NCBI GenBank assembly: GCA_036873135.1
Contig: JAPTYO010000012.1
Coordinates: forward strand, 13,152,090-13,216,089
Length of the DNA stretch: 64,000 nucleotides
DNA from: Clarkia xantiana subsp. parviflora
Lineage: Eukaryota; Streptophyta; Magnoliopsida; Myrtales; Onagraceae
Reading direction: 5' to 3'
In this document: one piece after another, positions 23,505 through 34,100 of the stretch
How positions within the stretch are numbered: position 1 is the first letter of the stretch
How the letters are laid out: every line of letters begins with the position of its first letter
The notes under the pieces: model-generated
The model's input: the letters and a program-made list of their open reading frames with translations, nothing else
What the model was told of the DNA's origin: nothing
Databases searched by the model: none
Position numbers and translations under genes: made by a program

Positions 23505-24355
23505 TTATGCCACTCGGAACAGACGATGGTAATAAGCACTATCTCTGACTACAACAAAAGGAAAAGCGGGGGACTCCGTCAGTTTGACATTCCTCAACCA
23601 CTTATTCATCAGTGACACAAGAACAACTTCAAAAGAACTTAAGCTGCAAGTCATATCCACTATGGGGGTACAACACCATGAAGAGTCACGAGGATTGCCT
23701 ACCTCTTGTAAGGAGATCACGAATTTTGAGGTTCTCCACAAAAAAATCTCGGAAATTTTTCTAAGGAAAAACTAAGGATAAACACATCAAGTAAGGCAAT
23801 GCCCCAATAAAAGGGCACTGTTCGATAGAACGCGACGCAAGGCGTACCAGTGCCACTCACCCGTCTGAGACACGCATCCAGATGGGGACCATTACCCATA
23901 TTCAATTCCACCAACAAATACACTTACATCAAAATTCAAGGAATAAGGGAGAATGAATTTACAAGTCCTCCTCAAATATGGGCGCTGCCACATGGCAGTC
24001 ACCAAGGAAAATGCCCAAAACTCGTCGCAAGAACGGGGGCACGTCGCGTACTACGAATCTTAGAAAGATTCAATGATATCCCACTTACAAAAGACATTCA
24101 TCACAATTGAGGAAAGAAATACGATGCGGCCACCAAGCGACTTGGGGGCACCGAACGAACAAGTTCTTGGCACCCCACCTAATTATAGAGGAGGAGATCA
24201 GAAATGAAAGGCCACGAGAACATGCGACACTACTCTTCCTAAGAGGAAGTCACAAATGAGGAAAACAACCTCAATCTCCTATACGGATTCGCCCAAGTTG
24301 GCAACACCAAGAATCGCCCTTGAAGGGTGATTTCTTCTACTCGACAAAGGTCCAG
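23505..24355 (+). other. internal region of element I, part 3
   Basis: No intact frame. The last ~60 bases (CAACACCAAGAATCGCCCTT ... GGTCCAG) match family A at 31490-31547. This shows that element I is a relative of A and that B inserted exactly after GGTCCAG. Confidence 0.65.
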
Positions 24356-24886
24356 TGTAAACAGCTAATTTTGGTCCGCGCGTAGCATATTCAAAATTTC
24401 ATATGTGACGCGCTAAAAAATGAAGTATTTAAATATGGAAGGTCGCAAAGTTTCTAAAGATAGGACTGGCTTAAAATAGGATAGTGTATATGCATTATTT
24501 GTTGTAAAATATTCAAAAAATATATTATGTGTATTTGTGGTAAAATATATAAATATATATGTATTTCGGAATATTAATGATGCATATTTTTCAGATTTTT
24601 TTTTAGTTTGGGGTCCTAGTTTAGCTATAAATATGGTCATTTACATGTAAAAAACATACAACAACCATAATAATATTACTTTTCTCGTTACCTGTGCATT
24701 TTTGTCATGTAGTGTAAAGTTTGTTTTTTTGTTCTTCGTCTTCTCTCTCTACCGGCAGCCATGGAATCCAGCCAGCCTTCCTAGCCAGCCACCGCGCCGG
24801 CCTTGTCTCTCCTACCAGCGCTGCCCGCCACCGGCCTTCGACTGCCGGCCCTACCGGTGCCCAGCCTCGACCACCTCACGCCTCAG

Positions 24887-25014
<128 letters not shown>

Positions 25015-25814
25015 CGTTTTTTTTCAGCATCTGAACAGCTCCGGTAGCAACCATCACCGGCGCCACGTCCGGCCTTGCGCTGCCCACTCCCGCAGTCACC
25101 ACCTCGCCCCGTCCTGGAGTTTCCACCTTCAGTGCTCGTCGGAGCTGCCATCACTGCCACCTGTTCCCTGGCGTCGTCCAACCTCCATCCAGCCACGATC
25201 TCCGACCAAGATTCTGCTCACGGTGACCTCCCCCTATCCACCCCTGCTTCGCCCTGTGTCGCTCGTCCCGTCCCGCCACTGCTCCAACGTCGCTCCGGTC
25301 CCAGAAGCCACCGCAGTCGTGGTCTTGGCGGCTGTTGTTACCCACCTCCGTCCGAGTCTGCAGCCAGGTAGGTGCCGTAACAGTTTTTTTTTATTATATT
25401 TTTTTATTCATATATTATTATATTAAATTAGATTTTGTTTAAATTATTTGAATCAAATTTGTTTAGGTTAATTAAATTTTAATTACTTAAGTTAAATATG
25501 TATGTTGAACATATATTATGTTGTTTGTGGATTTAGGCATGTTAGATAATTTTAAGGGTTAAGAACACAATAGGGGCCTGAATGTTTGCCCATGTTGCCA
25601 AAAGGGGTCTGAATTGAAAAAACGTATTATTAAGGGCCTGAATTTTTAGTTTTGTGTATAATTGAGGTCTCCGTCTATTTTTTCTGTTAAAAGTGACGGA
25701 AAGTGGTCACATGCTTGGCATGTGACCAAAAATAATTTGAAAACCCGAAAATGCCCTTTGACCAAAGTGTGTCTCTCATATGTTTGACCTAAAATGACGA
25801 AAATACCCTTTAAG

Positions 25815-25940
25815 CCACCACAGCTCTGGCGACCACCACCACCCCGACTCCGGCGACCACCACCGGCCTCCGGCGACCACCACCGACCTCCGGCGACCAC
25901 CACCGGCCTCCGGCGACCACCACCGACCTCCGGCGACGAC
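25815..25940. repeat. 20-bp GGCCTCCGGCGACCACCACC tandem repeat, left arm
   Basis: About five copies, with an inverted counterpart at about 26493-26560. Because 20 bp does not match codon length and the repeat lacks stops, several frames stay open. These are not genes. Confidence 0.9.
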
Positions 25941-26036
25941 CGAAAAGCTCCAATCGGAGCTAAAAAAGCTCTGATCGGAGCACTGTGGCTCCCGCTCGGG
26001 TCTGTGGCTCCGATCGGGAGCCCTGTGGCCCCGATC

Positions 26037-26412
26037 GGAGCCACAGAGCTCCGATCGGAGCCACAGAGCTCCGACCGGAGCCACAGAGCTCCGACCGGAG
26101 CCACAGAGCTCCGACCGGAGCCAGACCGGAGCCACAGAGCTCCGACCGGAGCTCCAAAGCTCCGACCGGAGCTCCAAAGCTCCGACCGGAGCTCCAAAGC
26201 TCCGACCGGAGCTCCAAAGCTCCGACCGGAGCTCCAAAGCTCCGACCGGAGCTCCAAAGCTCCGACCGGAGCTCCAAAGCTCCGACCGGAGCTCCAAAGC
26301 TCCGACCGGAGCTCCAAAGCTCCGACCGGAGCTCCAAAGCTCCGACCGGAGCTCCAAAGCTCCGACCGGAGCTCCAAAGCTCCGACCGGAGCTCCAAAGC
26401 TCCGACCGGAGC
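26037..26412. repeat. tandem array of 20-bp palindromic units in the Mutator-like element
   Basis: About five units containing GCCACAGAGCTCCGACCG are followed from 26139 by about fourteen almost identical units of GCTCCGACCGGAGCTCCAAA. Each unit contains the self-complementary GGAGCTCC and a near-palindrome GCTCCGACCGGAGC. The flanking copies have the perfect form GCTCCGATCGGAGC. Long frames on both strands (up to 315 codons) are repeat artefacts. Confidence 0.95.
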
Positions 26413-27158
26413 TTTTTTGGCCCCGATCGGAGCTTTTTTGGCTCCGATCGGAGCTTCGGAGCTCCAATCGGAGCTTTTTTGGCTCCGATCGGAGGCCGGT
26501 GGCGGTCGCCGGAGGCCGGTGGTGGTCGCCGGGCGGTGGCCGGAGCGTGGTGGCCTTAAGTGCATAATTAGTGTGTAGGGGTATTTTAGACATTTCACAT
26601 TTTATTAATTAAATTGATAAATTGTATAATAATTACAAAAAGGTATTTTTGTCTTTTCACGTGATTCTGTTAGATTTAACAGAAAATTTGGACGGAGACT
26701 TGAAAAAACACAAAACTCAAAATTCAGTCCCTTAATAATACGTTTTTTTCAATTCAGACCCCTTTTGGCAACATGGGCAAACATTCAGGCCCCTATTGTG
26801 TTCTTAACCCTAATTTTAATGTGTTAGATTTCATTCTTGCTAGAAACTATAGATTACAATTAATTTTTAAGACTTAGAATTATAGTTGACAATATTAGAT
26901 AATATTTTTGCATCGTTAGTTAAACTGATGTAACGTATATTTAAGAATAAAATTGACAAACTAAGTGAACTGAGTATCGTCAAACAGAGTGAATTGAGTA
27001 CCGAAAGGGCGTAGTTAAAAATTATATTTTTAATTCGTAATGGAACCTCATAACTCGAATTTTTGATCGTAGACCGATTCAGTACCTATGTGTTTAATTC
27101 ATTATGCACTTAGCTAATTTAGGATTCTAGTTAGCCTAAGAATTAACTAGTGGAGATT

Positions 27159-27826
27159 TGTTGGATATCTGTCCAATTCGGGTTCATATTTACGTTTTGG
27201 ACCTCGCAAACACACTAGAACCACAAAACGGATCCTACCGCAGTCACCCCGGGTCAAAACGGTCTGGATGTGCGTCGCACCCGGACCGGGGACCTCCGGA
27301 TTGCCATAAGGCAATCTGAACAAGTCCGGATCGCCAAGGCAATCCGGACCATGTCGGATGTCGACACGATCCGGATTACTGACTAATACTGCGCGTTTAC
27401 CCCTGATTTTACTAAGTACGGGAAGTTAGTACGCATATAGCCAACCTCGATGTCGGTAAGCGTTTTCCTGTAAACCGACATCAAACCGGGCACAGTTCTC
27501 AAGTTTCCTATAAATAGGGGCCTAGATCTCCCATTTTCAGAAGGTGAACTCGAAACTCTGGAGAATTGGCTATTTGTGCTCTGACCTCTCTCTAAACTTT
27601 CTCTCTCTAAAACTCTGACTTTAGCATCGGAGAGGGCACAACCAGCACCACCCCCCCTCTCCATGCTGGTTATCGCCCACTCTGCAGGACCCGGCGTATA
27701 GAAGATTGAGACAGAGATCAAAAGTTAGTTCGGGGATCAAGGTAGAAGTTAAAGTTAGTTCGTGGATCGAGGATCGAGGTCCCTGAAAAGAAGTTCGAGA
27801 TATCCCAAGTGGAAACGATCTCAACA
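27159..27826 (+). repeat. solo LTR of gypsy family A inside the B 5' LTR
   Basis: TGTTGGATATC...CTCAACA, 668 bp. It is flanked by AGATT on both sides (27154-27158, 27827-27831), a perfect target duplication. The B LTR resumes directly afterwards. It contains TATA box CCTATAAATAGG (about 27508), upstream palindromes (27291-27356) and the CATCGGAGAGGG ... TGCAGG block with an AACCAGCA/TGCTGGTT stem. A solo LTR arises by recombination between the two LTRs of a full element. Confidence 0.92.
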
Positions 27827-27894
27827 AGATTGTTTCAAAATCCGCGTTTTTCAAAACGTAATTCGCCTTAGGTCATATTTTAGGTCCGACATTT

Positions 27895-27912
27895 TGGCGA
27901 CTCTGCTGGGGA
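27895..27912 (+). promoter_or_regulatory. primer binding site of B, copy 1
   Basis: TGGCGACTCTGCTGGGGA three bases after the LTR end. It resembles the arginine-tRNA-type site used by Ogre elements. The tRNA assignment is from memory of that family. Confidence 0.75.
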
Positions 27913-29020
27913 AGTTTTAGAGGGTCCGGGCTCTTTATATTTGCTTATTTTCCATTTTTTTATTTATATTTGACTTTGTTATTCTAACTTGTTATTTTTT
28001 TTGTGATTTCAGGTGTTGAGTTAAGTTTTTATTATGACTGATTATTTTTCTTTGTTGTATATGTATTATTTGAATTCGTCACACTCACTTTAGTGTAATG
28101 TCCAAAACGCCTAAAACCTAGGGCGACTAGGAACCCCGGAGGGTTAGTACGGTACGACCGGAGCGGCTAGGCCGCCGGTACGACTCCGAAAATTCCGCTC
28201 GCTTGTGAATGTCTTGTGATCCCTATGATGGGGTAGGAAACCACCTTGTCGGGAGCCTATCAGTGGAACCTACCTTGTAGAGCAAAGCCACACCTTTTTA
28301 CCTCCCTAACATGTCGTGTTATATCCGTATTTGTTTTTTGTTGTAAAGGTTATTATGTAAATAGTACTGTTTGTATAACTTTTATTTCTCATGCTTTCAT
28401 CTCATTGTTTTTTTTGATTAAAAACAAAAAATCTTTTTCAGCTAAGTAGTTAGTCATTCAGTTGTAGAAATTTTCTTTTCAAACATGTATTTCATATGCA
28501 TAGTTTTTTTTGAAAAAAACCTCTTAGCTGAATTTTTTATTTTAAACATGCGTTTCATACGCATAATTTAAAAAAAAAAATCTTCAGGTAAGTTTTAATT
28601 TGGGTTAGTGCGTTACGTATGCATTACTTTTAAAAATACGTTTTAGGAAAGATCGTAATTATTCCTCTTTAGCTATTAGAGTTTCTAATTTCAAACGTGC
28701 ATTCTAAATGCATCATTAAAAAAACTTTTTATCTAAATTGTTTTTAACGCATCCAGTATGCATTATTTTTTTTTTAAAAAAACTTATTAGATAAATCAGA
28801 GGCTCTCTTAGTTTTAGGGCTCTTATGTTGAAAAAAACCTTTTACCTGATTTTTTTTATTAAAGATATGCATCTCATATGCATTATTTTCATAAAAAAAA
28901 AACATTTCTGGTAAATTATAATTTCTTTAGTTGTAGAACTTTTATTTTTAATTTTGCATCTTATTTTTAATTTTGCATCTTATTTTTAATTTTGCATATT
29001 ATTTTTGTGCATCTTATTTT
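27913..29020 (+). other. untranslated leader of B, copy 1, with degenerate ATGCAT repeats
   Basis: No gene. From about 28435 it consists of diverged units of roughly 90-100 bp. Each has a TGCATyyCATATGCATTATTTT-like core and an A-run, alternating with TTTTAGCT stretches. The array stops abruptly at 29020 against the A fragment and resumes at 40320. Confidence 0.75.
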
Positions 29021-29079
29021 CGTGGATCGAGGTCCCTGAAAAGAAGTTCGAGATATCCCAAGTGGAAACGATCTCAACA
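29021..29079 (+). repeat. 59-bp fragment of the family A LTR 3' end, copy 1
   Basis: Identical in layout to the end of the solo LTR (27760-27826), from CGTGGATCGAGG to CTCAACA. It is followed by the A primer site. The rest of the A LTR is missing, so this is a truncated LTR fused to B leader sequence. Confidence 0.9.
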
Positions 29080-29080
29080 C

Positions 29081-29100
29081 TTGGCGCCGTCAGCGTGATT
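29081..29100 (+). promoter_or_regulatory. primer binding site of family A, copy 1
   Basis: TTGGCGCCGTCAGCG one base after the truncated LTR end. It is a second, different primer site within the B transcript. Copy 2 at 38047 reads TTGGCACCGTC. Confidence 0.8.
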
Positions 29101-29130
29101 CGAACAGGAAGCCGTTCCATACCGCAAGCT

Positions 29131-31168
29131 ATGACAGGCAGACGTACGAAAAAGGCGGGTGCGAGCAAGCCGAAGCCGACGAGAAGCCAACCAGGACCTT
29201 CTCACATTCCAGATGCAGAGTCTACCGCCTCTTCCATGCCAACTGCAAATGCCCCTTCCGCGTAGCATGGTCCCGACGTCCAGAACGAGGTACCAGTGCA
29301 CGAGTTCGAGCAAAGGACGGAAGGGAACAAAGAGTTCCCATACGGGATGCCAGCTGACGGAGTGCAGCAGCAAGCAAGAGGCGCAAGCAATATGCCACCA
29401 GTCACACCAGCCATGATGGATGCGTTTGAAGAACTTATCGCATTCAGGGAGACTCTAAATAATCAAGGATCCTCCATACCAACAAGCAATGTGCATTCCA
29501 CACAGCATGGTCTTGAAGTCCAGAGTACGATGTACATTGCATCCTATTCAGAAAAGATGGCAAACATACATGTGATCCATGAAGACTTTGATGCTGGAGG
29601 CGAGAAGTCATACGAGCAAGCAGGAAACGTTGTAAAGACAATGCACAAGTCTCATGATGCCGTCATGAAATATGCCGACATAAAGGATGCCGTCATGAAG
29701 GATATTGCCATAAAAGATGTCATTGATGTCTCATCAAAGGACGAAGAGCACAATGTGCACCACGACGCCTTGGTCATAACCACGCAGAAGTCGACAAGAA
29801 GTCAACTTGGATCCTCCCACATGCCTGTTGCCACATCCAATGCCTTCTTCATGCCAACAAGAAGTGCGCCCTTCGCACAGTATAACCAAGGAGTCCACAA
29901 TGCAAAGCACGTTACACCCCCGATGGGATTTGAGCCCAAGGAGCACATCAATAAAGAATTTGGGATGCCAGAAGAGGGAGTCCCCCAATATGAAGGTGTC
30001 AACCCGCCACTACCTATCACTCCTACCATGATGGCCGCGCTCAAAGAGCTGCTTGCATTCCGAAGGATGCAAAGGAACCAAGGATGTGCCCCGCCATCAC
30101 CAGCTCTGCCTCCAAACAACGGATAAACCGAGGGGACAAGAGCAATGTCCCGAAACACAAGTCATCAAGACATACTGCACCAAGGAGTAGGGGGCAATAC
30201 ACAGAAGTTACCCTCCAGTACCGACAAACAAGGCAAGGAGTTGCGCGCTCATACAATCCGTATATGATAGCACAACACCAAGAGGGGACATGGAGACAAC
30301 CTCCGACCTCTCGCTCAAAAATGCACAAGGAAGGTTCCTCCACAATGACATGCCAAGACGACGCTGACATCCGTCACAAGGAGGAATGGGGAAACCTGTT
30401 GATGATGATGATGTCCCAATCATGGGACTTACAACAAGAACCTTGAAGGCTATAATTGAGGAAAATATGGACGCTTCCTGGAAAAAGAGACAACAAAAAC
30501 AAAAGAGGCCATTCCAGTCAGACGTCCAAAGGCTCAAAGAGACCAATCCCGCCAAATGTGTTCCATTGAACACACCGCTATCTCTCATCTTGAAAGAGAT
30601 GAATAAGAACAAGCTTTGGAAAAAGCCCTCTAAATTCCGCAAAGGCCCATTGGGAAAGGATGAAAGCAAATGGTGTGAAAATCACGAAGTGTATGGCCAA
30701 AAGACGGACAGCTGTATCAGCTTAAGATTCCATGTAAACAGCTTCATCTTAAAAGGAGAAATGAAGAAGTATATCGACCAAAGCAATAAGCATCGAAAGA
30801 AGTCTCATGTGGAGTATTTAGGAAAAGGCAAAGGAAAAGGCGAATAATAATCCACCTCTCGCGAAGCGTGGGAAAAACAACGTCATTCAGGGAACCAATT
30901 ATGACGACTTCTACAGTCCTTGGAGCATTAAGGTGGAAGAAACAAATGTCAAACTCCCGGAAAACAAGCTTCCTCGTCTACTTGAGCCAATGACTGCTTT
31001 CCTTGGCAAGAACGTTGAAGAACGATGCAAGCACCATAAAACTGGGGGGGGCATAACACCAATATTTGTTCATCCCCAAGGGTGGAGATTGAAGAGCTTA
31101 ATACGCTAGATGCACTGAGGAACTATGTGGCACGTGGCAGAATCAACTTGCCGACAAGTCACCTATGA
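29131..31168 (+). pseudogene. gag: family A gag, copy 1 (broken)
   Basis: Tat-type gag in several segments. The N-terminal part (MTGRRTKKAGASK...) has an in-frame TAG at 29263-29265, then an open stretch to a TAA at 30124-30126. Copy 2 has AAA at that TAA. The middle part shifts frame (30386-30847: LKAIIEE, WKKPSKFRKGPLGKDESKWC). It ends in a Tat gag signature, ENHEVYGQKTDSC, and a second similar module, CKHHKTGG...C. Copy 1 has two extra Gs in the G-run near 31048, which break that last module. The family protein is the particle shell and RNA binder. This copy cannot make a complete one. Start chosen at ATG 29131, about 35 bases after the primer site. Confidence 0.8.
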
Positions 31169-34100
31169 AGACGTCAAACACATCATCAATCCATTTATCT
31201 CTATTTTTACATATATACTTTAAGTCTTTTTAGATTAAGTACAACTTATGCTTATTAACCTTAGTACTTTTCAAAAAGAGCGATCAGTTGACGCCTTCCT
31301 GTAATCCGTTGTATGAACTCCAAAATATCTAATGAAAGTTAAATCTACTTTCGTAGGTACCTTATTGCACTATGCTCATTACTTTAGAATAAAACCAAAA
31401 GCAACGCACATATTAATTGCGTCAACAACACAAGCTATCGCACTAGGAACAACAAACGGCTTAGGCCATATAACACCCATATGTCTGTTATCAACACCAA
31501 GCATCGCCCTCAAAAGACGATATCTCCTACTTAAAACTAGGTCCAGGTAACACGCGTTATTGCCAAAGGTAAACTCAGGTATGAGGTAACAACTTCACAA
31601 CAGCACTATTATGAATAAAGCAGACCACTCAAGTAGGACAACTACTCAGGGTAGCTTGGTTTAGTCAAAACAGAATCCAAGCTGAACGGAACTAACTAGT
31701 CGCGAATAGTCTGATCCAGTCATATTGGCATTACAGGCGATAGAGCCATATGAGGAGATTTATAACTCTATTCTATTCCTTAACCAATATATACCTCAAA
31801 GTATTGCGACTAATTTGAGACAGGTTATATGTACATCCAAGAGATATCTCAATGACACATCTTATCTGGAGAACAACACTAGGAGGAGCTGTATGCAACA
31901 CTCTCTGGAATTCTCTATCTATGGACATTCTACTTAGGCATCTAAGCCAAGTAATGGCCGCGTATATATCATTTGCATCATCACAACAAGTCTCCAAGTT
32001 AATTATAACTCGCGGCATCTCAGCGAATATTCTACTCAAACATCAGCTCTTCCCTTGGAAACAATATCAAGCAACGATCATATATATGTATGTGCATCAT
32101 ACTAAGGAAGCATCGACGTGTATTGACTAAAGGATGCATACAGCAATGCATAGTCTCTCCTTGTACGTACATATTCACAAACACATACAGTGAGTGGTAC
32201 TTGAAAAGATCCGCTCCCGACATGTCCGCACATATCACATCTGCACTAAGGTAAGTTTTCTACACAATGAAGGGATCCTCGTATCAGATTCCTTTACTCT
32301 ATTTATTTTATGCATTAGTTAAAAAGATATTCATAACTCCATATTTTTACAAACTTACAAACATTGCAACTATCTGACAAAGCGTAATCCTGTTCGTAGG
32401 TACATACTACACTATGATTACTACATTGGAATTGCGCCAGGTAGCAACCTATGCGCATAATATCTACTTTAACAATACAAGCTAAACACTATGTGTAACG
32501 AGGAACTTATGGCATACAACGCCAACATATCTATTATCTACACCAACAAGGAGTTTATTTCTCCATCTATAACGGCGTCTATATCAAGAAGATGTCAGCA
32601 ACACAAAGCCATCGCGCTATGTGCACAGTCAACTTATATGTGGGGATGACAACTTGCGGGTTATCTACAAAAAGGGACTTATAAAATTCTCTACTCAAAG
32701 TGACGACTATTCCAAAGGTGTCAACAACAAGCAATATCTTGGATAAACACCAAGATTTACTATCAAAAGTAGCATGCTGCGGTATCCTCTTTGCAAGGGC
32801 AAACCCCATGTTTACTTCTAAAAAATGGCATGCTGCGAAATGCTCTTAGAGGCAAATATTCATGTTCATAGCCATTCCCTGCATACAAACCAGGATGCGG
32901 CACTTAGGTGGGACTGATCACCCCATCGTGGCGGAAGTCCTCTTGTTAGACGACAACCCCACATATCTACAAAGTATGTATATCCCTCTTAAGGGTTCAT
33001 ACGCCATGAAGATACATTCCTTGTTAGGATGGCTTCATGTACACTCAAACTATACATATCACATAAAGAAGACTTGTATCTTAAGTTGGCAGGCTTCATT
33101 CAAAAACGCTAGCAGGAGCGCGCCCTGTTTGAAAAACTCACCAAACTTACAATTCGAGTCTTGTACAACGTCGCCTATAGTGGAACTAAGAGACGGTATA
33201 AACTTAAGTCTTGCTTCGTCAAGACGACACTGCTACATGTCAAGGGCCAAGTGCCAAGTACATTACTACATGCAATGCTACAAGTACCTAGTGTACACAT
33301 CTTGGCATGCCTTGGAATCTAACCAAAAGGGGCGCTCATAACACTCAACAATGCGCGACATACAGTCGTAACTACGGACATCATGCTCATCATCTAAGGA
33401 TATATATCTTATCATGCAAGTCCAATACATACGGACAGTGGAGATAACTTAAGGGTTCAACATGCTGAAAGCAGACAACTTAATACCAACCAGGAGGTAA
33501 CGTCATCTTCAAGGAACTAAGGTAAAGAGTTCATAATGACGACATCAAATGCAATGTCGTCATCCTCACAAAAATACGGCAAGAATGGCCGCTTCAATTT
33601 CAGTACAACATAATTCTTCAACATGGGCGCGACAAGCAGCAATGCATGCATCAAAATCAGCCATCTTCAAGTTCAAGCTTCAAGTGTGAAGAAACAAACA
33701 ACGCTTATCTCAATGGGAGGAACGCTCCTCCTTGGGCCGGTCCCTCGACCGGGGGGCAGAAGGCGCCACTGCACGACCGTCAACTCTATTCCCTTTATCG
33801 CAAGAAGGAATTGGCACGGTCGCACTCGGCATAGAAAACTTAGAATCGCTCGAGGAACGCGCCCCTGCGACGGATCTTTTGAATTGTGCTAAAGCCAGGA
33901 ATTGCAACCACGCGTTCAGTCGCGTGTACGGAGCAACTTGCAAACAAAAGCAACATGAAAGCAACAACTTGGAAAATTAACAAGTTCAAAGAAGATACAA
34001 GGAGGTGCCTTACTCACAAGTTCTTTACTGCAATCATATCTGGAGACTCCGGAGTAGCGGGGGCAATAGTGCGGACATCCTTTCCAATAAGTGGGTTACC

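Larger units (their letters stand above)
25556..26810. mobile_element. Mutator-like foldback element (non-autonomous, 1255 bp)
   Basis: Terminal inverted repeats of about 135 bp (25556-25690 and 26675-26810) begin GGGTTAAGAACACAATAGGG and are nearly identical. A perfect 9-bp duplication TAATTTTAA flanks it (25547-25555 and 26811-26819), the hallmark length of Mutator-type insertion. There is no transposase. The interior is GC-rich, itself roughly mirror-symmetric, and centred on tandem palindromes. It lies in the 5' LTR of B and is absent from the 3' LTR, so it arrived after B. Confidence 0.95.

Noticed and set aside
25646..26598. Long open frames on both strands (up to 315 codons) rich in RSELWSSGRS-type repeats
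   Set aside because: They come from a 20-bp stop-free palindromic array inside a Mutator-like element. All frames stay open for the same reason and no domain is present.
29074..30158. Minus-strand frames opposite the A gag
   Set aside because: They mirror the gag coding sequence and recur in copy 2 only because the DNA is duplicated.
33623..33980. GC-richer overlapping frames suggesting a gene exon in the A interior
   Set aside because: Three frames overlap, no motif is recognisable, and no splice or start context stands out.
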